DNA from: Lachnospiraceae bacterium
Lineage (GTDB): Bacteria; Bacillota; Clostridia; Lachnospirales; Lachnospiraceae
Length of the DNA stretch: 64,000 nt
NCBI GenBank assembly: GCA_016284175.1
Contig: JAEEOJ010000031.1
Location: 17,713-81,712, forward strand
Direction of reading: 5' to 3'
The stretch's first letter is position 1. The number at the start of each line of letters is the position of its first letter. This document shows, one piece after another, positions 48,650-58,208 of the stretch. The position numbers and the translations under genes were made by a program. Under the pieces are notes generated by a model, which saw only the letters and a list, made by a program, of their open reading frames with translations, did not search any database and was not told the origin of the DNA.

Positions 48650-48672
48650 AATAATCCCGCGAAAGGATTATT
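48650..48672 (-). terminator. intrinsic terminator downstream of folA
   Basis: AATAATCC-tttcgcg-GGATTATT then TTTTT on minus. Confidence 0.7.
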
Positions 48673-48682
48673 TCTTTATATG

Positions 48683-49174
48683 TTAAATTCGTTCATACTC
48701 GGTAAAGAAAAATGTATTGTCAAAATATGTCTGTTCGTCTGATTCTTTTACCATCTTCCACTCTTCATCCTCATCCAGATTGGGGAAGTAAGAATCTGCA
48801 CTGAATGCTCTGTCAACTTTTGTGATAAATGCTCTGTCACAGTAAGGAAGAAATTCCTTGTACACGCTTGAGCCGCCGATGATATAAATATCTTCATCAT
48901 TATACTGTTTTAAAAGTTCAAGGCACTCTTCAATCGAATGAACATAAATTTCGCCGTCTTTAGATTCAAGGTTTTTATTTGAAGTAATAACTATATTTGT
49001 TCTGTTTTTAAGAGGCTTCTGACCGGGAAAAGAATCAAGAGTTTTTCTTCCCATAACAACTACTTTTCCTGTAGTGGTCTCTCTGAAAAACTTCTGATCG
49101 GAAGGAATTCTTACAAGAAGTTCGTTTTTATATCCGATTCCCCAGTTGGAATCAACGCAGACAATTAAATTCAT
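48683..49174 (-). CDS. folA: dihydrofolate reductase
   Basis: VDSNWGIGYKNELLVRIPSDQKFFRETTTGKVVVMGRKTLDS; IYIIGGSSVY. Confidence 0.95.
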   Translation of the reverse strand: MNLIVCVDSNWGIGYKNELLVRIPSDQKFFRETTTGKVVVMGRKTLDSFPGQKPLKNRTNIVITSNKNLESKDGEIYVHSIEECLELLKQYNDEDIYIIGGSSVYKEFLPYCDRAFITKVDRAFSADSYFPNLDEDEEWKMVKESDEQTYFDNTFFFTEYERI

Positions 49175-49186
49175 TTTCTTCTCCTT

Positions 49187-50035
49187 TTATATAGCGATGG
49201 GAATATTCTCAATCTGAGGTCCCGTCACATAATTTTCAACCTTTACATCATCTCTTGTGAACTCATAAAAGTCATGAATGTCCGGATTTAACCAGAATGT
49301 CGGAGCATCATATGTAGGTCTTTCAATTAATTCTTTTACGAGCGGAATATGTCTGTCGTAAATATGCGCATCAGCAATTACATGAACAAGTTCGCCCACT
49401 CTCATGTCACATACCTGAGCAAGCATATGAACAAGCACGGAATACTGAACTACATTCCAGTTGTTTGCCGCAAGCACGTCCTGAGAACGCTGATTTAAAA
49501 TCGCATTTAACGTAAGCTTGTCGTCACCCTTCTTCTGAGTTACGTTAAAGGTCATGCTGTAAGCGCAGGGATAAAGGTTCATCTCATGTAAATCCTGATG
49601 AACGTAAATGTTGGTCATTATACGACGTGAAAAAGGATTGTTTTTAAGATCGTAGATGACTCTGTCGACCTGATCCATCATGCCTTCTTTATACTGATGC
49701 TTTACGCCAAGCTGATATCCGTATGCTTTTCCGATGGAGCCGTTTTCGTCAGCCCACTCGTCCCAGATATGGCTGTGCAGATCATTGATATTGTTGGACT
49801 TTTTCTGCCATATCCATAAAATCTCGTCGGTTGCCGATTTAAGAGCGGTTCTTCTTAACGTGATAAGAGGAAATTCCTTTGATAAATCATATCTGTTTAC
49901 AACACCGAATTTCTTGATAGTGTAAGCGCTTGTACCGTCTTCCCAGTGAGGTCTTACCTTCTCGCCTTCGGTACTGGTACCGTTCTCAAGAATATCCTTG
50001 CACATATTAATGAAAATCTGATCTGCGTAACTCAT
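49187..50035 (-). CDS. thyA: thymidylate synthase
   Basis: HEMNLYPCAYSMTFNV active-site Cys; LNQRSQDVLAANNWNVVQYSVLVHMLAQV. Confidence 0.95.
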   Translation of the reverse strand: MSYADQIFINMCKDILENGTSTEGEKVRPHWEDGTSAYTIKKFGVVNRYDLSKEFPLITLRRTALKSATDEILWIWQKKSNNINDLHSHIWDEWADENGSIGKAYGYQLGVKHQYKEGMMDQVDRVIYDLKNNPFSRRIMTNIYVHQDLHEMNLYPCAYSMTFNVTQKKGDDKLTLNAILNQRSQDVLAANNWNVVQYSVLVHMLAQVCDMRVGELVHVIADAHIYDRHIPLVKELIERPTYDAPTFWLNPDIHDFYEFTRDDVKVENYVTGPQIENIPIAI

Positions 50036-50047
50036 TTCTTTCCCCTC

Positions 50048-50662
50048 TCATAAAGCATACATACATGCTGTTTCGTCTGTTTTTTCAACGCTTCCGTTAG
50101 TTATGTTAACCAAATCTGTATCTACCGCAGAATACATTTCTTTTTCTAAAACTATCGTAATCTCTACGGCATCGGAATATTCGCTGTCCAGAACTTTTAT
50201 GTCTTTATCTCTTAAATACGAACTGATTCTGGCATCGAAATTATATCCGTATTTGTATTTTACGATTACCGCTTCTGTCTCGTTCTTAAAAGTACTTTTA
50301 TCGATTGCATCTTTTAGGGCGGCTGAATATGCCCTTACAAGTCCGCCCGTTCCTAAAAGAGTCCCGCCGAAATATCTTGTTACAACGCATAAAATATCAG
50401 TCAGGCCTTCTTTCTGAAGTATATCAAGCATCGGTCTGCCGGCTGTACCGGAAGGCTCGCCGTCATCGCTGCATTTGATATCCGAACCGTCATCACCCAT
50501 TACATAAGCATAGCAGTGATGTTTCGCATCGTAATACTTTTTCTTCTCGGCCTTAATGATTTCAGTCACTTCATCCGCGCTTGTCACAGTAAACAGATGA
50601 CAGATGAATTTAGACTTTTTTTCTATATAAATACCTTCTTCGGATTCGACTAATTTTTTCAT
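50048..50662 (-). CDS. YigZ/IMPACT family protein
   Basis: KKKYYDAKHHCYAYVMGDDGSDIKCSDDGEPSGTAGRPML; RYFGGTLLGTGGLVRAYS. Confidence 0.93.
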   Translation of the reverse strand: MKKLVESEEGIYIEKKSKFICHLFTVTSADEVTEIIKAEKKKYYDAKHHCYAYVMGDDGSDIKCSDDGEPSGTAGRPMLDILQKEGLTDILCVVTRYFGGTLLGTGGLVRAYSAALKDAIDKSTFKNETEAVIVKYKYGYNFDARISSYLRDKDIKVLDSEYSDAVEITIVLEKEMYSAVDTDLVNITNGSVEKTDETACMYAL

Positions 50663-50730
50663 TTTAACCTCGAAGATAATTCTATCAAAGGGGACACCTT
50701 TTTACAAGATGAAAGAGCTTTTTGAAACTA

Positions 50731-50759
50731 TTAACAAATTTCTTATTTTATATTATAAT
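50731..50759 (+). promoter_or_regulatory. promoter of the class A PBP gene
   Basis: TTAACA-17 bp-TATAAT. Confidence 0.7.
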
Positions 50760-50860
50760 ATATATTTGATTTTATGTTTGCTTATGAAAACAAACACCAA
50801 TATGTTGTGCGATACGACTTGAAAACGCCTTATTTAGGCTTATTTACGAAAGGAAACAAC

Positions 50861-53440
50861 ATGAACTTTTCCAAGCTTGGAATTAAAAGAACTTTAAGAC
50901 AGATGCGTTCAAAAGGCATTAAAGTTGCCAATCTTTTTAAAGTATCTGCTCTTGAATTAATATTTATCGGATTTATCATCGGATGCGTGCTTCTTTTATG
51001 TGTCGGTTTAGGTGCATTTAACGGAGTTCTGGCAAGTTCACCCGAGGTCGATATGTCAGACCTTAAGCCCAAAGGATACGCTTCGGTTGTATATGACAGC
51101 GAAGGTCATGAAATGACCAAACTTGTTTCGGCTAACGCTAACAGAAGTTATGTTGGTATTGATAAGATTCCTCAGGATCTCTGCGATGCTTTTGTTGCTA
51201 TCGAGGACGAACGTTTTTATGAGCATAACGGTATTGATATCAAGGCTATTGTCCGTGCAGGTTTTGATGGCATCAGAAACGGTTTTGATTTCCACCAGGG
51301 TGGTTCAACCATCACTCAGCAGGTTATTAAAAACAACGTATTTGACGAAACCTGGGTGACCGAAACAAATCAGATTAACAGATTTAAGAGAAAAATTCAG
51401 GAACAGTATATCGCAATCGATACCGAGAAAAAGATGTCCAAGACAGAGATTCTTGAGTATTACTTAAATACCATCAACCTCGGTCAGAATACTCTTGGTG
51501 TTCAGGCAGCTTCTCAAAGATATTTCGGAAAACCGGTTTATCAGCTTACATTATCCGAATGCGCTGTTCTTGCCGGTATCACACAGAACCCTGCAAAGTA
51601 CAATCCTATCTCCCACCCTGATAAGAACGAGGAAAAAAGAGCTACAGTTTTAAAATATATGTATGAACAGGGCTATATTACAAAGGATGAATGGACCGAA
51701 GCGCTTGCTGACGATGTATATTCAAGAATCAAAAAGAATAACGAAGTTGTTGCTTCAAAGAGCATTAACTCATATTTTGTTGACGAACTTACAGATCAGG
51801 TTACCAAGCATTTAGTCGAAGTTGCAGGTTATACCGATAAACAGGCATATGATCAGCTTTATTCCGGCGGTCTTAAAATTTATTCTACTCAGAATCCCGA
51901 GATTCAGGGTTACTGCGATGAAGTTTTCGGCAACGAAGAAAGCTATGCAGGTAAAACCAAATATCTTTTGGACTATAAGTTAACCGTAGATAAAGCTAAC
52001 GGTGACGTGGTAAACCACTCTACCGAAATGTTCCAGAGTTACTTCAAAGAGTTTAACAAAGATTTCAATCTTATTTACAATTCTGAAGAAGAAGCTTTGG
52101 CTGCTATTGAAGAATACAAAGCAGCAGTTATGGAAGAAGGCGATGAGGAAAGAGCCGAAACCTATAATCTTGTTCCCCAGCCTCAGGCATCCATAACCGT
52201 TATGGACCAGCATACAGGATATGTTCTTGCCATGGTCGGCGGACGTGGTGAAAAAATTGCAAGTAAAACTCTTAACAGAGCTTCAGATACAATGAGACAG
52301 CCGGGTTCGGTATTTAAGGTGCTTTCAACCTACGCTCCCGCTATTGATTCAGGTGAATTCACTTTGGCCGATGTTCAGGACGACGCTCCTTTTACATACA
52401 AAAACGGACGTCCTATTTCAAACTGGTACGGACAGAATTATCGTGGTGTTTGTTCTTTAAGAACAGGTATTAAGGATTCACTTAACATCGTTACCGTAAA
52501 AGTACTTACTCAGATCGGCCCTCAGGCCGGTTTCGACAAACTGATTGATTTCGGTTTCACTACACTTGTTGACAGAGAAGTAACCAGAGACGGTCAGGTT
52601 ATGTCAGATATCAACCAGGCTCTCGCTCTCGGCGGTATTACTCACGGTGTTACAAATATGGAAACAAATGCCGCATACGCAAGTATCGCAAACGGCGGTA
52701 TTTACAATCAGCCTCTTTTATATTCAAAGGTTACAGATGACGAAGGTAATATAATTCTCGACAGTTCAATGTTTGAACAAAGAAGAGTTTTAAAAGAAAC
52801 TACAGCATTCCTTCTTACAAGTGCAATGCAGGACGTTATCAGAAACGGTACCGCACACATGGTTGACTTCGGTAACATGTCTATCGCAGGTAAAACAGGT
52901 ACAACCTCCTCCTACAACGATATATGGTTCGCCGGTTATTCACCGTATTACACAGCTACCGTATGGGTTGGTTTTGACAATAACGTAGACCTCGGAAAAG
53001 ACCAGCATGATATAGCTAAATACCTTTGGAAAGAATGTATGCAAAGAATCCATTCGGATCTTCCCAATACTTCATTCGATATTCCTAACGGTATTACAAC
53101 CCGTGCCATCTGCTCTGAGTCCGGTAAGATACCCAATGAAGGCCTCTGTGACGACCATATCAGAACAGAATACTTTGAGGTCGGTACGGAACCCACAGAA
53201 TTCTGTGATGTTCATTATAAAGGCATTATATGCGCTTACGACGGCAAGATTGCCTGTGAGACATGTCCTTTCGCTGTAGAAGGTGTTGCTACTCTTCCTC
53301 TCAAAGAATCAGAGGCTCTTGATTACGGCAAGAACAGTGTTGAAGATAATCACTGTATGCACAATTCAGAGTTCTATGCTCAGGAGAACTATCAGGATAT
53401 CTTAAATGCACAGATGTGGGAAATTCAGTCCAGACAGTAA
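50861..53440 (+). CDS. class A penicillin-binding protein (transglycosylase/transpeptidase, PBP1A-like)
   Basis: EDERFYEHNGIDIKAI..GGSTITQQVIKN; RQPGSVFKV (SxxK), SLN, KTGTT; AAAGGAAACAAC upstream of ATG at 50861. Confidence 0.94.
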   Translation: MNFSKLGIKRTLRQMRSKGIKVANLFKVSALELIFIGFIIGCVLLLCVGLGAFNGVLASSPEVDMSDLKPKGYASVVYDSEGHEMTKLVSANANRSYVGIDKIPQDLCDAFVAIEDERFYEHNGIDIKAIVRAGFDGIRNGFDFHQGGSTITQQVIKNNVFDETWVTETNQINRFKRKIQEQYIAIDTEKKMSKTEILEYYLNTINLGQNTLGVQAASQRYFGKPVYQLTLSECAVLAGITQNPAKYNPISHPDKNEEKRATVLKYMYEQGYITKDEWTEALADDVYSRIKKNNEVVASKSINSYFVDELTDQVTKHLVEVAGYTDKQAYDQLYSGGLKIYSTQNPEIQGYCDEVFGNEESYAGKTKYLLDYKLTVDKANGDVVNHSTEMFQSYFKEFNKDFNLIYNSEEEALAAIEEYKAAVMEEGDEERAETYNLVPQPQASITVMDQHTGYVLAMVGGRGEKIASKTLNRASDTMRQPGSVFKVLSTYAPAIDSGEFTLADVQDDAPFTYKNGRPISNWYGQNYRGVCSLRTGIKDSLNIVTVKVLTQIGPQAGFDKLIDFGFTTLVDREVTRDGQVMSDINQALALGGITHGVTNMETNAAYASIANGGIYNQPLLYSKVTDDEGNIILDSSMFEQRRVLKETTAFLLTSAMQDVIRNGTAHMVDFGNMSIAGKTGTTSSYNDIWFAGYSPYYTATVWVGFDNNVDLGKDQHDIAKYLWKECMQRIHSDLPNTSFDIPNGITTRAICSESGKIPNEGLCDDHIRTEYFEVGTEPTEFCDVHYKGIICAYDGKIACETCPFAVEGVATLPLKESEALDYGKNSVEDNHCMHNSEFYAQENYQDILNAQMWEIQSRQ

Positions 53441-53461
53441 ATAATTCAGATTATATACACT

Positions 53462-53496
53462 AAAAAAGATTCGGATTTTATTCCGAATCTTTTTTA
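53462..53496. terminator. bidirectional terminator between the PBP and SH3b genes
   Basis: AAAAAAGATTCGGA-ttttat-TCCGAATCTTTTTT. Confidence 0.88.
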
Positions 53497-53515
53497 TGAT
53501 TAAATTCATTTTTAA

Positions 53516-54064
53516 CTAATCTTCAGAAGATTCTTCAGTGTTTTCATCGCTCTCTGTTTCTTCGTTTTCCGAAGCAGCTGCATCATTTGAAGAATTATCT
53601 AATTCCACATATTCTTCATATACACCTAAATCGTTTAAGAACATCGGAACGATTTCAACATATTCTGCGTAAACATAAGCAGGCTTTCCGTCGTATTCAA
53701 TCTTAATCCATTCTGAACCTTCTCCGGATATAATCTTGAAATCATATCCTTTATACGCAGAGCCAAGACGCTCATAATCGGTACCCGGGCCTGATCTGAT
53801 ATTTACATTGTCTTCAATTAATCTTGCACGATTATGTACATCAATCTGTACGGTCTTATTCTGGCTTTCTTCCTTTTCCTTGACCTGCATCTGGATTTCT
53901 TCCATATCTACCTTTTCCTTAACCGGAAGGTAATAATTGGTATCCTCTTTTACGACTTCAGGTCTGGTGGCGATTTTTACCACACAAAAGATAATAGCAA
54001 TGGAAAGACAGATAATAACGCCATACATGATAGAAGTTCGTGACTTTTTATCCAGTAACGACAT
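53516..54064 (-). CDS. membrane-anchored SH3b-domain protein
   Basis: single N-terminal TM; DNVNIRSGPGTDYERLGSAYKGYDFKIISGEGSEWIKIEYDGKPAYVYAEYVE. Confidence 0.82.
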   Translation of the reverse strand: MSLLDKKSRTSIMYGVIICLSIAIIFCVVKIATRPEVVKEDTNYYLPVKEKVDMEEIQMQVKEKEESQNKTVQIDVHNRARLIEDNVNIRSGPGTDYERLGSAYKGYDFKIISGEGSEWIKIEYDGKPAYVYAEYVEIVPMFLNDLGVYEEYVELDNSSNDAAASENEETESDENTEESSED

Positions 54065-54090
54065 TTAAGTTTACCTGTAAAAATATTTAT

Positions 54091-55305
54091 TTACTGTTTT
54101 GTTGCATAGAAAGCAATTTCTTCGGTATAAGGAGTTTCCATATCACCATACTTAATTGAAATGGTCATGTTTCCGGAAATGTAATCTCCGTCTGCAACGC
54201 CAACCATATCAATTGTATAAGTACCGGTTGTATCTTCAAATCCGAATAAAGAATTTGAAAGATAACCGTTTAAATCGGTATCGGTAACAGAAAGGCTGTA
54301 AGTACCATTGTCTTTAACTATAATATCTCCGCCTTCATATTTACCCTTTGCATAATCGCTGTAGGTAATGAATGTCTTGTTGTTAAATCTCTGATATCCG
54401 AGATAATCGCCCATATTAACGATCAAATCCCAAGCTGCGGGAGTTGTGTCAGAATCCTCATAAAGAGAAATTGCAAAATCGTCATAAGAATTGTCTGTAT
54501 AAAGATCTGTAACGTCAATAGTAACACCGTTATCTGCAAGATAATCAGCAAGTTCCTGTGAACCGTATGTATTAACTACCTGACTTGTACCTGCATAATC
54601 ACCATAATATGAAGATGACATTGTGTAATCATTATTAGGTGTTGCAGTTCCTGTAAGTTTATCCTTAAATACAAAGAAAGCAATTAATCCGCCGATTACA
54701 AGTAAAAGAACAAGGAGTAAAACAATAACTACAAAGATAATTGCAGCAATGAGACATCCTTTTCCTTTCTTCTTGGGCTTGTCTGCTTTTTCTTTTTTCT
54801 TCTTTTCTTTCTTATCTGCGACAGGAGCTGCAGGAGCAGGCGCGGGAGCAGGTGCAGACTGAGGTGCAGGTTCTGCAACGGGTGCAGGTGCGGGCTGTTC
54901 TGCTACGGGAGCAGGTACAGGCTCTTCAACCTTAACTTCTTCTATAACTTCAGCTACAGGAGCAACAGCCTCTTCTTTAACTTCGGCTACTGCTTCAGCA
55001 ACTTCTTCTTTCTTCTCTTCTACAGTTTCAACAACTTCTTCCTTAACTTCGGCAACTGTTTCAACTGCTTCTTCTTTTACTTCTTCTACAGTCTCAGCAA
55101 CCTCTTCTTTAACTTCGGCTACTGCTTCAACTGCTTCTTCCTTCTTCTCTTCTACAGTTTCTACTACAGCTTCTTTAACCTCAGCAGCAGTCTCAACAAC
55201 TTCAGTTTTTACTTCTTCAGCTGCTTCTGCAACAACCTTGGTTCCGCAGTTAGAACAAAACTGTGCGCCGTCAGGAAGTTTGGTTCCGCAAGTACTACAA
55301 TACAT
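54091..55305 (-). CDS. zinc-ribbon membrane protein with 11-residue alpha-helical repeats
   Basis: MYCSTCGTKLPDGAQFCSNCGTKV zinc ribbon; about eight EVKEEVVETVx repeats; A/P linker; single TM; extracytoplasmic domain. Confidence 0.82.
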   Translation of the reverse strand: MYCSTCGTKLPDGAQFCSNCGTKVVAEAAEEVKTEVVETAAEVKEAVVETVEEKKEEAVEAVAEVKEEVAETVEEVKEEAVETVAEVKEEVVETVEEKKEEVAEAVAEVKEEAVAPVAEVIEEVKVEEPVPAPVAEQPAPAPVAEPAPQSAPAPAPAPAAPVADKKEKKKKEKADKPKKKGKGCLIAAIIFVVIVLLLVLLLVIGGLIAFFVFKDKLTGTATPNNDYTMSSSYYGDYAGTSQVVNTYGSQELADYLADNGVTIDVTDLYTDNSYDDFAISLYEDSDTTPAAWDLIVNMGDYLGYQRFNNKTFITYSDYAKGKYEGGDIIVKDNGTYSLSVTDTDLNGYLSNSLFGFEDTTGTYTIDMVGVADGDYISGNMTISIKYGDMETPYTEEIAFYATKQ

Positions 55306-55430
55306 AACAATTCTCCTTTACCCATAATATAGCTAAATCGTTCATTTTAAATCGATTACGCTTAATTTTTCACAAATTTTATTATACCATTTCAGACACT
55401 TCAAATACAACTCTAAATGAAACTATTTTA

Positions 55431-55458
55431 TTGACAAATTTTATACGCTTATGATAAT
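55431..55458 (+). promoter_or_regulatory. promoter of tRNA-Thr
   Basis: TTGACA-16 bp-GATAAT (alternatively TAATAT with 18 bp). Confidence 0.6.
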
Positions 55459-55476
55459 ATATATCACGTTGCAAAT

Positions 55477-55549
55477 GCTGCTATGGCTCAGTAGGTAGAG
55501 CGTCGCATTGGTAGTGCGGAGGTCACGGGTCCGATTCCCGTTAGCAGCT
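55477..55549 (+). tRNA. tRNA-Thr (anticodon GGT)
   Basis: cloverleaf: GCTGCTA/TAGCAGC acceptor, anticodon loop TTGGTAG, ACGGG-TCCGATT-CCCGT T arm. Confidence 0.95.
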
Positions 55550-55552
55550 CTC

Positions 55553-55752
55553 GCGTTAAGCACAAGTAAAATAAAAATCAAAAAGCGCACCTCAAGCTTG
55601 CTTGAAAGGTGCGCATTTTTTATTTTTATTTGACGCCGCTCGCGGTGAAATAAATGCGTTAGCATTTATGAATGCGCGAGCAACTTGTGCTTAACGCTCG
55701 AATAATGAGCGAGCGCCTCGTGCTTTACGCGAAAGCGTGAGCACTTGTGCTT
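55553..55752. repeat. cluster of nested palindromes downstream of tRNA-Thr
   Basis: GCGTTAAGCACAAGT (55553-55567)/ACTTGTGCTTAACGC (55683-55697); ATAAATGC-gtta-GCATTTAT (55650-55669); CGCTCG/CGAGCG; GTGCTTTACGC-gaaa-GCGTGAGCAC (55720-55744). Confidence 0.85.
55585..55622 (+). terminator. intrinsic terminator after tRNA-Thr
   Basis: GCGCACCT...AGGTGCGC stem followed by ATTTTTTA. Confidence 0.8.
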
Positions 55753-56927
55753 TACTTCAGCTCTACCTTATCCCAGGAATCTGCAGGTACAAATGCAATG
55801 TATGTCTTGCCTGTATTAAGCTTTATTTCTTCACCTGATGATTTGTAGTAATAATGAGTGATACCTTCGGGTGTTGCCTTTGACCATGTAATGGGAACTG
55901 CAATACCTCTTGATAAGTAGTATCCTTCATGTGATGTCGAATCTGTTACATTGTATGTAAGATATCCGTTCTGATCGAGCTGTGTGAAAGAAATGCATTC
56001 AAGGATTACATTTGTAAAGCTTGTTATCTCTCCGTCAAGAGCATCGATATGAGCCTTGTCGTATTCGTAATACTCGTATACTTTCTTATCAGCATTATAC
56101 TTAAGCTGAGTTTTGTTGTGAGGGAACGGTAAATCAACATCAACAACTTTCTTTCCGTCTTTGTTATCTTCTATCTTGTTGTCGCCCTTAGGAGCAAATT
56201 CCCAGTGCTTGCCTTCATAATACTTGTTATATTCAACAGAATATCCGGCCTTTTCGATTCTCTCACCCAAACCGCTGAAAGATTTGCCTGTATTGGGATT
56301 GGTATATGACTCGTATGTTACATATTCGGTGAATTCCGAAGGTTTGCCGTTTGAATATCTTGCAAAACCGCCTGAAAGGTTGTTGCAGTAAGGCATTCCG
56401 ATATAGTTATCGATATAGAAAGGTCCGCCATCGTGAACAAGGATTGCGTTCCATTCTCCGGAAAGCATTACGTTCGTTGTACGTGTACTTCTGATACTTC
56501 CGAACTGCTCAATCTTTTCATAGTCCTTAACAAGGCACATGAGTCTGGTAATTCTTCCGTTAGCGGTTGAATTCATAAGTTCGTATACAACATCTGCCTG
56601 ATTAACTCCATAGTGATCAAGAGCGGTAAGTTCATTATCGACCATAATTGCTACGGGTCTCTGTTTTTCAAGTTTCTCGTCAATCCATTCGTTTGTAAGT
56701 TCACTTCTTACAAAACCTTCTTTGGTTTCTTCGTAAGTATCTTCTTCTTCAGGCTCTTCCTCAACGGGAGTAATGATATCCGATTCAATTGAAACAACTG
56801 TTACAGGCTCTTCTTCCTCGGGAAGTCCTGTTAAATCAGGATCCTTTTTACATGCAATAGAAAATGCAAGGATTGAAATCATACTTGCGGATAAAGCCGC
56901 GATGGTTGTGATCTTCTTTAAATTCAT
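55752..56927 (-). CDS. DUF3048 (YerB-like) lipoprotein
   Basis: lipobox LAFSIACK; RPVAIMVDNELTALDHYGVNQADVVYELM; IRSTRTTNVMLSGEWNAILVHDGG. Confidence 0.88.
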   Translation of the reverse strand: MNLKKITTIAALSASMISILAFSIACKKDPDLTGLPEEEEPVTVVSIESDIITPVEEEPEEEDTYEETKEGFVRSELTNEWIDEKLEKQRPVAIMVDNELTALDHYGVNQADVVYELMNSTANGRITRLMCLVKDYEKIEQFGSIRSTRTTNVMLSGEWNAILVHDGGPFYIDNYIGMPYCNNLSGGFARYSNGKPSEFTEYVTYESYTNPNTGKSFSGLGERIEKAGYSVEYNKYYEGKHWEFAPKGDNKIEDNKDGKKVVDVDLPFPHNKTQLKYNADKKVYEYYEYDKAHIDALDGEITSFTNVILECISFTQLDQNGYLTYNVTDSTSHEGYYLSRGIAVPITWSKATPEGITHYYYKSSGEEIKLNTGKTYIAFVPADSWDKVELK

Positions 56928-57017
56928 AAAGCTATCCTTTCAACATAAAACTTTGTGTAATAAAACACCAATAAATTATATCACTTATATATACAAAATA
57001 AAAGATTTTTCGCTATT

Positions 57018-58208
57018 TTAGTCATTAAACTGTCCGTATCTTTCCTTTTCGTACAACAAATTCAGTTCGAAAATATCTTCATTCATGAGCTTTTGGATAT
57101 CTTCAGCTCTTTCACGCGGAGTATGGAATTTTTTCAGTTCGTAACCTTTTTTGATATTTTTCTCAATAGCCTTCTTGTATATTCTTCTAATCTTCGAAAG
57201 TTTTTCCTTTTTCACGTTTCTTTTACGAACAATCTTTTCTCTGATTTCTATCATTCCTTCATCTTCAATGGTCTGAGTCTGAATCTCTCTTCTTACAGAC
57301 AAGGATTTTATGATCGAAATCATGATCTTGACAAACACAAACAATAATACGAGCGCAAGAAAAACAAAGATTATTACCGAAATAACGTTAAATACAGGAT
57401 TTGCTGCACCGTCAGTTACCTCAGGCTCTTCCATTATGGCTACAGGGATTTCTTCATCAGATCTTATAAGCAGATCAAATATCCATCCTATAAACTTAAG
57501 AACATATCCGAGAACAAATCTTAATCCGGCCGCAAATTTATCATATAAGAAAAGTGCAAGGCTATCGAGCTTTTCGATTTTTGCAACAACCATTATCACA
57601 AAGGACATAACGATAAAAGGAATTGCCAGTTTGGAATCGTTTAGAAGCATATCGTCGAGAGGCATCTTTTCATTGTTTTTTCTCTCAATTGATAATAAAT
57701 GCGCATTCGAGAAGAAAAGTCTGAAATAATACAGCATAACAAATGCCACACCAATTACAAAATATGCAAACATGGTTGTTCTTAACGAAAGAATGTCCGC
57801 AACAAGATATCCGATTGCAGGAAGCAGTACCAGTACTACTCCGACATATTCAAAACCCTGACCCTGAGCCTTAAAATAGTTCCTCATGTTCGTAATAAAT
57901 ACGATAAATAAAACAAATGCAAAAGCCATTTTTTGAAGCGGATCAATCGGAACGAATATAATACCCAGAACAAGGAATGCATGCGTTAAACCGTAAACGG
58001 CAAAATTATTCAAAAATGATTTCATTTTACCGAATATCATTCTGATAGCCAGTGAAAACAAAAGCATGATAACAGTTCCGGCCGGCAGGACGAAATTAAA
58101 AGGTACTTTATACATTACATCCCAGATTTCGACCACTGAAATGTAAATCAGAATAACCATTATGAAATTGGCGGCTTCAGCCAGATTGTAATATCTTCTA
58201 CTTTTCAT
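57018..58208 (-). CDS. multi-pass membrane protein of the MoxR-DUF58 cluster
   Basis: several TMs; HTPREKAEDI-like C-terminus (FHTPRERAEDIQKLMN..LYEKERYGQ); overlaps the DUF58 gene. Confidence 0.75.
   Translation of the reverse strand: MKSRRYYNLAEAANFIMVILIYISVVEIWDVMYKVPFNFVLPAGTVIMLLFSLAIRMIFGKMKSFLNNFAVYGLTHAFLVLGIIFVPIDPLQKMAFAFVLFIVFITNMRNYFKAQGQGFEYVGVVLVLLPAIGYLVADILSLRTTMFAYFVIGVAFVMLYYFRLFFSNAHLLSIERKNNEKMPLDDMLLNDSKLAIPFIVMSFVIMVVAKIEKLDSLALFLYDKFAAGLRFVLGYVLKFIGWIFDLLIRSDEEIPVAIMEEPEVTDGAANPVFNVISVIIFVFLALVLLFVFVKIMISIIKSLSVRREIQTQTIEDEGMIEIREKIVRKRNVKKEKLSKIRRIYKKAIEKNIKKGYELKKFHTPRERAEDIQKLMNEDIFELNLLYEKERYGQFND

Noticed and set aside
55441-55665. 74-aa minus-strand ORF containing ANGNRTRDLRTTNATLYLLSHSS
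   Set aside because: It is antisense to tRNA-Thr (55477..55549) and its terminator; this peptide is a familiar tRNA-antisense artefact.
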